From the NCBI RefSeq assembly GCF_042688385.1, contig NZ_JBHUPY010000018.1:68901-132900 (forward strand): a stretch of 64,000 bases of DNA, in the 5' to 3' direction. Shown here piece after piece: positions 8,786 to 17,687 of the stretch. Position numbers and translations under genes: made by a program. The first letter of the stretch is position 1. The number at the start of each line of letters is the position of its first letter. The notes beneath the pieces were generated by a model that was not told the origin of the DNA, made no database searches, and saw only the letters and a list, made by a program, of their open reading frames with translations. This DNA is from Herpetosiphon sp042688385. GTDB taxonomy: Bacteria > Chloroflexota > Chloroflexia > Chloroflexales > Herpetosiphonaceae.

Positions 8786-10291
8786 TTGAAATTTTCACGT
8801 GCAATTGCAACAAGGCTGTTGGTCGATGCAATCTTGATTAATGGCGGCTTGCTCTTGGCCTTTGTGGTGCGCTATATCACGATTGTGTTGCACGAACCAC
8901 ATTTAGCCGAACGCTTGATCTTGGATTATCGCAACCAATTTTTGAGCACAAGTTGGTTATTGACCAGCCTTGGCCTAGGCTTGCTCTGGATGTTTGGGGT
9001 TTATCACCATGTGCGCAGTTATGCGCGGCGCTTCAAAATTATGACCTTGCTCCAAGCCACCACCTTAGCCCACCTTGCCTATGGATTCAGCTTTTTCTTT
9101 CTGCGCTTCTTGCCGTTTGTTCCGCGTGGGGTGGTGGTGCTGAGTTGGGTCTTTAGCTCGGGGTTGATCATTGGTATTCGGATTGCGCGCAATGTTGTGC
9201 TCGCCGTCGATGCCTTGGAACGTCAAACACCCAAAACTGATCAGCCGATTAAGCATGTGTTGGTGATTGGCGGGGCGGGCTATATTGGCTCGTTGGTGCT
9301 GCGACGCTTGCTCAATCAAGGCTATCACGTGCGCTTGGTCGATTCGCTGATGTATGGCGATGGGGCGATTCGCGAGTTGTACAACCACCCGCAATTTGAG
9401 TTTGTCCATGGCGATATGCGCCACATCGAAACTGTCGTGCGCTCGCTGGTTGGCATGGATGCGGTGATTCACCTTGGGGCGATTGTTGGCGATCCGGCTT
9501 GTGCGATTGATGCCGATTTCAGCACCGAAATTAATCTGATTGCCACCCGCATGTTGGCTGAAGCCTGCAAAGGCTACGGCATTCGACGCTTTATTTTTGC
9601 CTCGACCTGTAGCGTCTATGGCGCGTCTGATGAATTGCTCGACGAACGGTCGGCGCTCAATCCGGTTTCGCTCTACGCTCAAACCAAAATCGACTCCGAG
9701 ACAATCTTGTTGGGCTTGGCCGACCAGCAATTTGCCCCCACAATTCTGCGTTTTTCAACGATTTATGGCTTGTCGCCACGGCCACGCTTTGATTTAGTAG
9801 TCAATTTGCTTACTGCCAAAGCTGTGCGCGAAGGCAAAATTACGGTCTTTGGCGGCGATCAATGGCGGCCATTTGTTCATGCCGACGATGCAGCCCGCGC
9901 GGTTGTGATGAGCTTAAATGCCCCATTAGCAGCAGTGCGAGGCGAGATTTTCAATGTTGGCTCGGATGCGCAAAACTATACGATCAGCGCAATCGGCGAA
10001 TTAATTGGCCAGTTAATTCCTGAGGCTGAGTTGGTGTTGCAAGGCAGCGATGTTGATAAGCGTAATTATCGCGTTTCGTTTGCCAAAATTGCCAAAGTGC
10101 TCGATTTCAGCCCGCAGTACACAGTTGAAGATGGCGTGCGCGAAATCGAAGCAGCCTTGCGCAAAGGCACAATTGGCGATTATTACGACTCAGCCTATAA
10201 CAACCATAAATTCTTGACCAATGTTGATAATGCGCCATTGTTGCGCTTGGAAACGCCATGGGTCAACCAGCGCGAATCAATCAAGCAATGA
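8786..10291 (+). CDS. Membrane-anchored NAD-dependent sugar epimerase/dehydratase (extended SDR)
   Basis: A 501-residue protein. Residues 1-140 hold about four membrane helices like the N-terminal part of CapD/PglF-type enzymes. The rest is one extended SDR domain: NAD loop IGGAGYIGS near residue 160, STCSVYG, the catalytic YAQTK, and RFSTIYG. The SDR part resembles GalE/dTDP-glucose 4,6-dehydratase relatives rather than the CapD catalytic domain, so this is a fused architecture. It probably alters a nucleotide sugar at the membrane. The start is TTG at 8786, set by AAAAGGAG 7 bases upstream. Its stop overlaps the next start codon as ATGA, which implies translational coupling. Confidence 0.85.
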   Translation: MKFSRAIATRLLVDAILINGGLLLAFVVRYITIVLHEPHLAERLILDYRNQFLSTSWLLTSLGLGLLWMFGVYHHVRSYARRFKIMTLLQATTLAHLAYGFSFFFLRFLPFVPRGVVVLSWVFSSGLIIGIRIARNVVLAVDALERQTPKTDQPIKHVLVIGGAGYIGSLVLRRLLNQGYHVRLVDSLMYGDGAIRELYNHPQFEFVHGDMRHIETVVRSLVGMDAVIHLGAIVGDPACAIDADFSTEINLIATRMLAEACKGYGIRRFIFASTCSVYGASDELLDERSALNPVSLYAQTKIDSETILLGLADQQFAPTILRFSTIYGLSPRPRFDLVVNLLTAKAVREGKITVFGGDQWRPFVHADDAARAVVMSLNAPLAAVRGEIFNVGSDAQNYTISAIGELIGQLIPEAELVLQGSDVDKRNYRVSFAKIAKVLDFSPQYTVEDGVREIEAALRKGTIGDYYDSAYNNHKFLTNVDNAPLLRLETPWVNQRESIKQ

Positions 10292-11274
10292 GCCAGCCAG
10301 CATTGGCGTTGTTGCTGGCGGCGTGGTCGAGCCAACCACAGCCAAATTTAGCCAAATTATGTGCTGCCTGCGGCCCCAACGATTGGCAAACACTCGGACG
10401 CTTAGCCAATTATCACGAGGTCGAGGGCTTGCTCTGGTTTGGATTGCGCCAACAAGCCCTGCCGCCAGCCTTGGCTGAGCATTGGCGCGAACGCTATTAT
10501 CTGGCTGCTTTGCGCAACGATTTGCGCTTGGAAGAATTTCAGCGCATTCAACAACTGCTCAAGGCTGAATCAATCGAGGTGGCGTTGCTCAAAGGCATGG
10601 CCTTCGCCCCAACCATATATCGCTCGCTTGGCCAGCGCCAAATGGGCGATATTGATCTCTTGATTCGGCGTGATGAGCTGCAACGAGCTTGCGCGGTGTT
10701 GTTTGCTGCTGGCTACGGCCTCAGCGAATATACAATCAACACATGGCCGCAGCAGCGGCGCAGCGGTGGCGAGGTACGCTTGCAAACTGCGAGCGGCGCA
10801 ACGCTGGAACTGCATTGGTGGCTGTTTGCGGGGCATTGGTCGCGCTGGGCTGGCTTGCATGCTTATCCAGCGTGGCAAATTCAGCATGCAGAGTATCAAG
10901 CCTTGGCATTGCCAGTTTTGGAGCCGATAAGCCAACTGCTGCATACTGCCCATCACTTGGTGATTGGCAATCAATTTGGCGCTGGCATTGGCCGCATGCT
11001 GACTGATATTGATCGCTTGATTGCAACCTATGATTTCGATTGGCAGCAGGTTTGGCACGAAGCTCAACATTGGAGGTTGGCGCATGTACTTTGGGGAGTT
11101 TTGCGCTTGGCCGAGCAATGGTTTAATTCAGCAATTGAATGGCATTGGCAACCGCAGACTTGGCGCAAACTGGCTTTAGAAACGTTATTGCCAAGCCAAA
11201 AACTGTTGGGTGGCGCAGATCCGCGCTTGCGGGCTTGGTGGCGCTACGCCATTTTGGCCAGCGCTTGGGGCTAA
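10288..11274 (+). CDS. Nucleotidyltransferase-family protein (NTP_transf_5 type)
   Basis: A 328-residue protein. The segment VALLKGMAF ... GQRQMGDIDLLIRRDEL matches the pattern of the uncharacterised nucleotidyltransferase family PF14907, whose members occur in polysaccharide and peptide-modification clusters. The G-D-I-D-L core would be the metal-binding acidic pair of a pol-beta-like fold. Two His/Trp-rich segments follow. It begins in a 4-base ATGA overlap with the epimerase gene, so both are surely on one transcript. Substrate and biochemical role are not known; the context points to glycan assembly. Confidence 0.75.
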   Translation: MSQPALALLLAAWSSQPQPNLAKLCAACGPNDWQTLGRLANYHEVEGLLWFGLRQQALPPALAEHWRERYYLAALRNDLRLEEFQRIQQLLKAESIEVALLKGMAFAPTIYRSLGQRQMGDIDLLIRRDELQRACAVLFAAGYGLSEYTINTWPQQRRSGGEVRLQTASGATLELHWWLFAGHWSRWAGLHAYPAWQIQHAEYQALALPVLEPISQLLHTAHHLVIGNQFGAGIGRMLTDIDRLIATYDFDWQQVWHEAQHWRLAHVLWGVLRLAEQWFNSAIEWHWQPQTWRKLALETLLPSQKLLGGADPRLRAWWRYAILASAWG

Positions 11275-11280
11275 AACAGT

Positions 11281-11312
11281 AGGAGCCTCATCAAGCGATG
11301 AAGCTCCTGTTG
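11281..11312. terminator. Bidirectional terminator between nucleotidyltransferase and copA
   Basis: The stem AGGAGCCTCATC / GATGAAGCTCCT with a 4-base AAGC loop and one bulge, flanked by CAGT and GTTGCTGTT, lies between the ends of two convergent genes. Confidence 0.65.
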
Positions 11313-11319
11313 CTGTTGA

Positions 11320-13836
11320 TTAAGCGCGAGCTGGTTGCAGCGGCTCGTTGGTTGAGCTAGGCTGAGCATTCGGCAATGTAGCTGCTCGTTTCAAACGCAG
11401 CGAGTTGGTAATGACAAACACCGATGAGAAGGCCATCGCGCCAGCGGCCAAGAGCGGCGAGAGTTGCCAGCCAGTTAGGTTGTAGAACACGCCAGCAGCA
11501 ATTGGAATCCCAATCACATTGTAGATGAAGGCCCAGAACAGATTCCAGCGAATCGTGGTCATGGTGCGGCGCGAAAGCTCAATTGCTTGAGCCACGCCAA
11601 CCAAATCGCCACGCAGCAAGGTAATATCGCTGGCTTCGATTGCCACATCAGTGCCAGTGCCAATCGCCACCCCAACATCGGCTTGAGCCAAGGCTGGCGC
11701 ATCGTTCACGCCATCGCCAACCATCGCCACCAAGCCACCTTCTGCTTGCAATTGCTTGATTTTGGCGGCTTTGTCTGCTGGTAACACATCGGCAATTACA
11801 TGTTCAACGCCTGCTTCGCGGCTAATCGCTTCGGCGGTACGTTGATTATCGCCAGTCAACATCACAACTTTCAAGCCCAAATTGCGCAATTGTTTGATTG
11901 CTGCTGGCGAAGAAGCTTTGATTGTATCGGCAACCGCCAACACGCCAGCAAGCTGTTGATCAACCACCACAACCATCGCGGTTTTGCCTTCGGATTGCCA
12001 TTGATCGATTGTTGATTGAAGAGTACTCAAATCGTAGCCTTGCTCGCGAACCAAGCGCGGGCTGCCAATCACAACCTTTTGTTGATTGACCTCGGCTTCG
12101 ATGCCACCACCAACAATTGCCTTGAAGTTTGCAGCTTGACCAAGGGTTGCGCCGCGAGCAGTTGCGCCTTGCACAATTGCCTTGCCCAGCGGATGCTCGG
12201 AGCCACGTTCGGCGGTTGCAGCAAGGCTCAGCAAATTGGCTTCATCAGCCAAGGCCAGAATATTGGTCAAAGTTGGCTTGCCTTCGGTAATCGTGCCAGT
12301 TTTATCGAGCACAATTGTTTGCAAGCGCACAGCACGTTCGAGGCTTTCAGCATTTTTGATCAAAATGCCATGTTGTGCCCCAACCCCAGTGCCAACCATA
12401 ATTGCCGTCGGCGTGGCCAAGCCCAAAGCACATGGGCAAGCAATCACCAACACGGCGACAGCAAAGATCAGCGATTGAGTGAAGCCAACGCCGCCAACCC
12501 AATACCACAACCCAAAGGTCAGCAAGGCAATCACGATCACAATCGGCACAAACACGCCCGAAATTTGGTCGGCTAGGCGCTGAATTGGCGCTTTGGAGCC
12601 TTGGGCGGCTTTGACTAAGTTGACGATTTGGGCCAAAGCGCTGGCCTTGCCAACCGCCGTTGCGCGTAATTGGAAACTGCCAGCATTGTTGAGCGTCGCG
12701 CCAAACACGCTATCGCCAACCCGCTTTTCAACTGGCAACGATTCGCCTGTCAGCATCGATTCGTCGACTGCCGATTGGCCCATAGTCACAACGCCATCAA
12801 CCGGAATTTTCTCGCCAGGCCGCACCACCACAATCTCGCCAGCTCGTACATCAGCCACTGCCAACTCAACCTCAACCCCGCCACGTAAAACCCGAGCAGT
12901 CGGCGGTTGCAGATTGATCAAGGCGCGAATTGCCGACGAAGTGGCGCTTTTGGCTTTGGCTTCGAGATATTTACCAACCAAAATCAAAGCCACAATCATC
13001 GCGGCGGTTTCAAAGTAGACGTGGCCGCTGAGCTTGAATAGTAAGACCGCCAAGCTAAAGCCATAGGCCGTAAGCGAGCCAAGTGCAATCAGCGTATCCA
13101 TGTTGGCGCTGCCATGTTTGAGGTTAACCCACGCTCCACGCAGGAAATCGCGGCCACTATAAAACACAACCGGCGTTGCCATCAGGCCAAACAGCCAAGG
13201 CCAGAGATTGTAGAACGCTGGCATATGATGGCCCATATCGCCCATATCGCGAGCGCTACCCAGCCAAATTGGGCTAATCAGACTAAAGTCATGCATCATC
13301 GAGAGAATCATCAATGGCACGCCCAGCACGAGCGCCACCATCAGATTGGTGCGTTTGCGCTTGAGCTCAGCTTGGCGAGCTTGGGTTTCGCTATCCTCAG
13401 CATCCTCATCCTCGCCAGTATCGATAACGCCATAGCCAGCTTTGCTAATTGCTGCTTTGATTTGCTCAAGGCTCGCCTGATCAGGCAAATAGCGGATACT
13501 TGCGCTTTCGGTTGCCAAATTGACCGTTGCATCCAATACGCCATCGACTTTGCGCGCCGCTTTTTCTACCCGCGTCACACAAGCGGCGCAGGTCATGCCC
13601 GTAATTGGCAGCGTGCGTTCGGCGGTAATTACGCCGTAGCCGCCTTTTTCGACTGCCGCAATTAAGCTGGTCGGCGTAACAGCCGCCGGATCAAACGCAA
13701 CGGTCGCTGATTCGCTGGCTAAATTGACGCTGGCCTCAGCAACGCCGCTTACTTTCTTCAAATTGCGTTCGACGCGAGTTACACAAGCGGCGCAGGTCAT
13801 GCCGGTCACTGGCAACGTAAGAGTCTTTGTATCCAT
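11320..13836 (-). CDS. copA: Copper-translocating P1B-type ATPase with two heavy-metal domains
   Basis: An 838-residue ATP-driven Cu(I) exporter. Two N-terminal HMA domains each carry GMTCAAC (Cys 15/18 and 83/86). Eight membrane helices follow, with the ion-path motif CPC (ACPCALGLATP) near residue 467. TGES, the phosphorylation site DKTGT near 509 and GDGVNDAPAL near 705 complete the machine. A Met/His-rich loop (MGDMGHHM) lies before the second membrane pair. The start at 13836 is preceded by GAAGG; the longer frame upstream would run into the copZ spacer. It lies 73 bases after copZ on the same strand, which supplies its copper. Confidence 0.96.
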   Translation of the reverse strand: MDTKTLTLPVTGMTCAACVTRVERNLKKVSGVAEASVNLASESATVAFDPAAVTPTSLIAAVEKGGYGVITAERTLPITGMTCAACVTRVEKAARKVDGVLDATVNLATESASIRYLPDQASLEQIKAAISKAGYGVIDTGEDEDAEDSETQARQAELKRKRTNLMVALVLGVPLMILSMMHDFSLISPIWLGSARDMGDMGHHMPAFYNLWPWLFGLMATPVVFYSGRDFLRGAWVNLKHGSANMDTLIALGSLTAYGFSLAVLLFKLSGHVYFETAAMIVALILVGKYLEAKAKSATSSAIRALINLQPPTARVLRGGVEVELAVADVRAGEIVVVRPGEKIPVDGVVTMGQSAVDESMLTGESLPVEKRVGDSVFGATLNNAGSFQLRATAVGKASALAQIVNLVKAAQGSKAPIQRLADQISGVFVPIVIVIALLTFGLWYWVGGVGFTQSLIFAVAVLVIACPCALGLATPTAIMVGTGVGAQHGILIKNAESLERAVRLQTIVLDKTGTITEGKPTLTNILALADEANLLSLAATAERGSEHPLGKAIVQGATARGATLGQAANFKAIVGGGIEAEVNQQKVVIGSPRLVREQGYDLSTLQSTIDQWQSEGKTAMVVVVDQQLAGVLAVADTIKASSPAAIKQLRNLGLKVVMLTGDNQRTAEAISREAGVEHVIADVLPADKAAKIKQLQAEGGLVAMVGDGVNDAPALAQADVGVAIGTGTDVAIEASDITLLRGDLVGVAQAIELSRRTMTTIRWNLFWAFIYNVIGIPIAAGVFYNLTGWQLSPLLAAGAMAFSSVFVITNSLRLKRAATLPNAQPSSTNEPLQPARA

Positions 13837-13909
13837 AACTATACCTTCAGATCTGGCGTAGTGAGTGGGATGGCGGGCTGACTGCGCAACCCGACCCAGC
13901 CACAAGCCC

Positions 13910-14140
13910 CTAATTTAATGGAATTGAATTAGCGAATGGCGAAACATCATAGCCAGCTTCGCTGATTGCCGTCACCAATTGGTCGCGGCTCACTTGCTCG
14001 TTGCTTTCGACTTTGACGGTTTTGCTAGCCAAATCGACCAGAACATTTTGAACCCCAGCGACGGCGCTTACTTCGGTGTTGATTGCGTTGACACAGTGTT
14101 GGCATGAGATGCCTGGAACGTTGAAGCTTTCGGTTTTCAT
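13910..14140 (-). CDS. copZ: Copper chaperone, single HMA domain
   Basis: A 76-residue cytosolic metallochaperone with the metal site GISCQHC (Cys 13 and 16) and the ferredoxin-like pattern VLVDLASKTVKVE ... AISEAGYDV. It passes Cu(I) to the HMA domains of the CopA pump encoded directly downstream. AAGGAG stands 7 bases before the ATG. It is the first gene of the copper operon, next to a G/C-tract operator. Confidence 0.94.
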   Translation of the reverse strand: MKTESFNVPGISCQHCVNAINTEVSAVAGVQNVLVDLASKTVKVESNEQVSRDQLVTAISEAGYDVSPFANSIPLN

Positions 14141-14158
14141 TGCTTACTCCTTATTGAT

Positions 14159-14217
14159 CACCCCCCCACCCAGGGGGGGTATGTATAAACCATAACACGC
14201 TGTTTAGGGCTTGTCAA
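14159..14217 (-). promoter_or_regulatory. copZ-copA promoter with G/C-tract operator
   Basis: On the minus strand TTGACA (14217-14212) and TATGGT (14194-14189) are spaced by 17 bases. Just downstream lies the interrupted palindrome ATACCCCCCC tggg GGGGGGGTG-like (about 14180-14160). Such C/G tracts flanked by TA are typical of CsoR-type copper repressor sites; no csoR gene is visible here, so the regulator is inferred. Confidence 0.6.
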
Positions 14218-14239
14218 TCAAATTGGCAGCCAATTTAGC

Positions 14240-14880
14240 AGAATGTTAATTGGTTATTGGGGATCGGGTGCTAGGGATTGGTTGTTGGGAGTTGGGGGCA
14301 AGGATGAGAACAGAAAACAGAGAACAAATCAAAAGGCAAAAATCAAAAGGCAGAATGGGGCAAGGATGAGAACAGAGAACATAAGATTGGCTATTGGCTA
14401 TGTGTATTAGTTCATTGCATTAGCACCCATGTTCCCTCACCCCCCAACCCCCTCTCCCACTGAACGCGGGCGAGGGGGAGCACTGGTTTTTACCGACGGA
14501 TTGCGCAAGAACCACGGCGTTAAAGCCCCTCGCCCGCCACGTGGGCGAGGGGTTGGGGTGAGGGGATCAAGCCGTGGTTAACCTAATGAACTAGTACAGC
14601 TATTGGCTATTGGCTATTGGCTTTGGGCTGGCACGATCATAATCCCACGAATCTGTGCCAATCTGTGGCTAAAAAACCTCGCCTTCGTGTGCTTCGCGAT
14701 CTTCGTGGATCAAATGCTTAACGCAGAGGCGCAGAGTAACCGAAGGATGAGGGATGAAAACCAGAAGTCAAAATCAAAAGGCAGAAGCCCCAAAGCCGAT
14801 AGACTCATGCCAAAAGCCATTAGCCTCATCCCATTCGTGGTTCCGGTTGCTGACCCTGACACCTGCCCCTAATCCCTAAC
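14240..14880. repeat. Heptad-repeat island with MITE-like palindrome copy 3 inside
   Basis: Phrases with a 7-base period follow one another: GGGGATCGGGTGCTAGGGAT, then ATCAAAAGGCAAAAATCAAA, then GGCTATT, GATGAGA and others. The MITE-like unit occupies 14403-14598, and more phrases follow (AATCTGTGCCAATCTGTGGC, ACGCAGAGGCGCAGAG, GTCAAAATCAAAAGGCAGAA). No gene is credible in the whole 14141-14944 gap; the 89-codon frame at 14603 is made of repeat phrases. Confidence 0.85.
14403..14598. repeat. MITE-like palindrome copy 3
   Basis: 196 bases with near-perfect terminal inverted repeats TGTATTAGTTCATT / AATGAACTAGTACA (13 of 14 pairs). The core runs CCCTCACCCC...GCGGGCGAGGGGGAGC to GCCCCTCGCCCGCCACGTGG...GGTGAGGGG. 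Confidence 0.9.
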
Positions 14881-14944
14881 TTTTCTGCTTGACATTTTGG
14901 CGATCGTGACGAAGATTGAACCAGAATTGTGTTGAGGTTGCACT

Positions 14945-16090
14945 ATGAAAATTGGCTTTGTCTTTGATGATCACATGCACCGGATTGGTGGCATTCAGGT
15001 TTATATTCGGGGTTTGTACCATTATTTTGAGAGCCTAGGCCACGAAGTGGTGATTTTTGCTGGTGGTAGCCAGTTTGATAACGCTAAATTGGCCGAGCGG
15101 ATTATTCCTTTGGGCATTTCGTTGCCAACCTATGGCAGCGGCTCGAATACCTCGTTGCCAATCTGCCTTGAATCCAATCGGCGGTTGCGCGAGCTGTTAG
15201 AGGCCGAGAACTGCGATATTTTGCATATTCAGACGTTGCACTCGCCAACAATGGGTGGGCGAATTTTGGCCAATTCTAAGGCTTGCCATATCTCGACCTT
15301 TCATAATCGGGTTGATGAAGCATGGAAATTACAGGCTTTGCGCATGGCCAAGCATATCTTGCCCGATTTCTTTCGCCATGTGCATGGCCGAATTGCTGGT
15401 TCGCAGGCAGCAATGGAGACGGCGCATGCGATTTTTGGCAAGCAAGATGAATACACGGTCATTGCGAGCGGCATCAATCTTGAGCGCTTTGAGGATGCAG
15501 CCAATTTGCCTCGCCTACGCCAATATGATGACGATAAAATTACCCTCTTTACGCTTGGGCGTTTGGAGCAGCGCAAAGGTGTGGAGTATTTGCTGCGCGC
15601 TTATGCCTTGCTGCAAAAAGATTATCCCAACCAACTACGCCTTGTAATTGCTGGTGATGGGCCGTTGCGCGAAGAATTGCATGCCCTAGCCGACCAATTG
15701 CACTTGAAAAATGTAGAATGGCTTGGCTATGTGACCGATTTGGCCTTGCCGCATTTGATGGCAAGCGCCGATATTTTTTGTGCGCCAGCAATTGGTCAAG
15801 AGAGTTTTGGCTATGTGATTGTCGAGGCGATGGCGCTTGGTTTGCCAGTCGTGGCGGCAGCTAATGCGGGCTATGCAGGCGTTTTGGTCAATCATCCAGG
15901 TAATTTAGCCGTGCCACCGCGCGATCCACGGGCAATGGCTGGGGCAATTGCCAGCTTTATCGCCAGCCCAGCAGCGCGCAAAAAAATTGGCCAATCGAAT
16001 CGCCAACAGGCCAAAGGCTATAGCTGGCAAGTGATTGGCGACCAAATTATGGAGTTTTACAAAAAAACTTTAGCCCAAACTGTGCAATAG
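14945..16090 (+). CDS. GT4-family glycosyltransferase
   Basis: A 381-residue GT-B retaining glycosyltransferase, likely peripheral at the membrane. The N-terminal Rossmann half starts MKIGFVFDDHMHRIGGIQ, with the acceptor-side glycine loop. The C-terminal half holds LFTLGRLEQRKGVEYLL and the donor-binding QESFGYVIVEAMALGLPVV, the E-x7-E motif. It resembles enzymes that build phosphatidylinositol mannosides or capsule sugars; donor and acceptor are not determined. The start has GAGG 7-10 bases upstream. It stands alone between a repeat island and its own terminator. Confidence 0.92.
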   Translation: MKIGFVFDDHMHRIGGIQVYIRGLYHYFESLGHEVVIFAGGSQFDNAKLAERIIPLGISLPTYGSGSNTSLPICLESNRRLRELLEAENCDILHIQTLHSPTMGGRILANSKACHISTFHNRVDEAWKLQALRMAKHILPDFFRHVHGRIAGSQAAMETAHAIFGKQDEYTVIASGINLERFEDAANLPRLRQYDDDKITLFTLGRLEQRKGVEYLLRAYALLQKDYPNQLRLVIAGDGPLREELHALADQLHLKNVEWLGYVTDLALPHLMASADIFCAPAIGQESFGYVIVEAMALGLPVVAAANAGYAGVLVNHPGNLAVPPRDPRAMAGAIASFIASPAARKKIGQSNRQQAKGYSWQVIGDQIMEFYKKTLAQTVQ

Positions 16091-16095
16091 TGCCA

Positions 16096-16115
16096 AGCGA
16101 TTAAGCGCTTTTTTG
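16096..16115 (+). terminator. Terminator of the GT4 gene
   Basis: The stem AAGCG / CGCTT with loop ATTAAG is followed by a T run just after the stop codon. Confidence 0.55.
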
Positions 16116-16231
16116 TGTAGTTTGCATAACAGGCGCTTAATCTTTTTATGCTATAGTAAGGCCTATGCCAACGGTGGCAACGAACCCCAATGTGGTGGAT
16201 TCTAACGATGAGCTATCTAGAGGAGGCGCAT

Positions 16232-16438
16232 ATGCGTTCCCATGATTATTCAATCGAAGAAGCCGCCGGATTAATGCAGCTTTCCGAAGATACCGTGCGG
16301 CGTTGGGTAAGCAAAAAGTTGATTGGCGCGTATCAACTTGGGCGTGGCTGGCGAATTTCCGAAGATGAGATTCAAAATATCTTGAAGGCGCGCTACGAAA
16401 TGGAGCAAGAACGCCAATTTGCTCCAAGCGCTGCCTAG
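16232..16438 (+). CDS. Small BldC/excisionase-like winged-helix DNA-binding protein
   Basis: A 68-residue protein composed almost only of a MerR-type helix-turn-helix: YSIEEAAGLMQLSEDTVRRW (helix-turn-helix), then VSKKLIGAYQLGRGWRISED, the wing. The size and the order match BldC-like regulators and phage excisionases. No integrase stands next to it, so a regulator is more likely. The start at 16232 is set by GAGGAGG 5 bases upstream; the in-frame ATG at 16190 has none. A strong terminator follows. Confidence 0.85.
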   Translation: MRSHDYSIEEAAGLMQLSEDTVRRWVSKKLIGAYQLGRGWRISEDEIQNILKARYEMEQERQFAPSAA

Positions 16439-16464
16439 GTTTCAACTTTTTTGGCAGACAACCC

Positions 16465-16505
16465 AAAGCCCGCTGGATTCTTCACGAATCCAGCGGGCTT
16501 TTTTT
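16465..16505 (+). terminator. Strong rho-independent terminator
   Basis: A 15-16-bp stem, AAAGCCCGCTGGATTC with GAATCCAGCGGGCTTT, encloses a 5-base loop and is followed by seven T. It ends the BldC-like gene. Confidence 0.9.
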
Positions 16506-16524
16506 AATTTCAGGCGCTGAGGTC

Positions 16525-16544
16525 TTAAACATCTCTCCTCGCAA
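16525..16544. repeat. Left copy of 20-bp direct repeat bracketing the SAP gene
   Basis: TTAAACATCTCTCCTCGCAA occurs here and, unchanged, at 17684-17703. The 1,159-base unit between the two start points contains only the SAP-domain gene. Confidence 0.9.
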
Positions 16545-16643
16545 ATGCTATGGCCGAAGCAGAAAGTTGGATTAAATAGAGCTGCATGATGCAAAACACG
16601 CGATAGATTGTTATACTTAATGCTACTTTTGAGTGAGGATAGT

Positions 16644-17687
16644 ATGGACTTTTTCGAAAAACCTTTTGATAATAGCGCTAATCAAGCAGCCCAACCAACT
16701 CCCGTTGAGCCTAATCAACTAACAATCCTTGATGATTGGCGCAAATTCCCTGCTCACTTTATGTTCCTGAACGAATTTCGATCTGCTACAAATCCACAAA
16801 TCTTTGCCGAGGTTAGTGTAGGCGAACTTTGGTATTCAGTCCTCGACGAACCTCCAAAACTCACGATTGAGCGTTGGATTCAGGATGGAATCTTGGTTCG
16901 CCCTTCAATCAACACGTTACTTGACGAATTGACTGAGCTGCAACTCAAAACATTGGCTCAAGAACGGGATTTAGATAGATCTGGCCAAAAAGCTGACCTT
17001 ATTGCTCGCTTGATTGAGGCTGATCCGGCGGGAATGGCTGCGATTGTAGCAGATAACCCATTGCTTATCCTAAGCGACTATGGGGAATCACTGGTTGAAC
17101 CCTTTCTTGAGTATGAGGCCCAACAGCGAGTCATCGCAGAAGCAGCGTGTATGGCTGCATTGAACGAGGGTGAATTCTATCGAGCTGAGCAGATTGCATT
17201 GCATGAGTATCATTCGGGTGTGTTTCCAATAGATTTTTATAATGATGACGTAGCGCTCTTGTTGAGCATCTTTATGACCCATCCATTTAGTTATTTCGAT
17301 CAGCTTGAAGATGCCCATCAATACGCTATTCGCCTTGCTACGGCAATGCGCTTTTTATGGGGCAATGAGTTAACCCGCTGGTTGCCTAATGCTATAGCTG
17401 GAGATAATCGTTTTAGCGCTGCCCAGCTAGCTCAGTTGTTGAATGACTATACGTTTCATATTGCAACCATCCAGATCTATACGAAGGATTGGATTGATAC
17501 CACGGTTGAGATTGTGGCTAGCCCAGAAGCATGCCCTGTATGTCAAAAGCTTAACAACATCTATCCAGTAGCTGAAATTCCGATGTTGCCACCGAAGGAT
17601 TGCCAGAGTCCGCTCAGTTGCTATTTTGATTATATTGATCAAACTAATTATTTCAACCCAGATGGAACTTGCATTATAGGTAATTAA
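16644..17687 (+). CDS. SAP-domain protein of unknown function
   Basis: A 347-residue protein that I do not recognise as a whole. Residues about 92-126 (LLDELTELQLKTLAQERDLD then RSGQKADLIARLIEA) form a SAP/HeH helix-extension-helix, a putative nucleic-acid-binding motif. The middle is helical and acidic. The tail has CPVC (297-300), a proline-rich PMLPPKDC and another Cys, recalling the C-terminal CPxC...P...C signature of phage head-morphogenesis (Mu gpF/SPP1 gp7) proteins; this likeness is only an inference. The start at 16644 follows GAGTGAGGA. The gene sits exactly between two 20-bp direct repeats, the second overlapping its stop codon. Confidence 0.75.
   Translation: MDFFEKPFDNSANQAAQPTPVEPNQLTILDDWRKFPAHFMFLNEFRSATNPQIFAEVSVGELWYSVLDEPPKLTIERWIQDGILVRPSINTLLDELTELQLKTLAQERDLDRSGQKADLIARLIEADPAGMAAIVADNPLLILSDYGESLVEPFLEYEAQQRVIAEAACMAALNEGEFYRAEQIALHEYHSGVFPIDFYNDDVALLLSIFMTHPFSYFDQLEDAHQYAIRLATAMRFLWGNELTRWLPNAIAGDNRFSAAQLAQLLNDYTFHIATIQIYTKDWIDTTVEIVASPEACPVCQKLNNIYPVAEIPMLPPKDCQSPLSCYFDYIDQTNYFNPDGTCIIGN

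Noticed and set aside
9065..9730. Open frame of 221 codons antisense to the epimerase gene
   Set aside because: It is a shadow of the SDR domain, whose motifs are intact on the plus strand.
12016..12576. Plus-strand frame of 186 codons within copA
   Set aside because: It covers the essential P-type ATPase motifs in antisense and has a Cys/His/Gln/Asn-rich composition typical of a shadow frame.
14603..14872. Frame of 89 codons in the island after the copper operon
   Set aside because: It consists wholly of heptad phrases that recur elsewhere in noncoding islands.
14240..14880. CRISPR array
   Set aside because: Repeats are short (7-9 bases) and vary; there are no 23-40-base repeats with unique spacers and no cas genes.
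16232..16438. Excisionase of a mobile element that carries the SAP gene
   Set aside because: The gene lies outside the 20-bp repeats, has its own terminator, and no integrase is present; a BldC-like regulator fits better.
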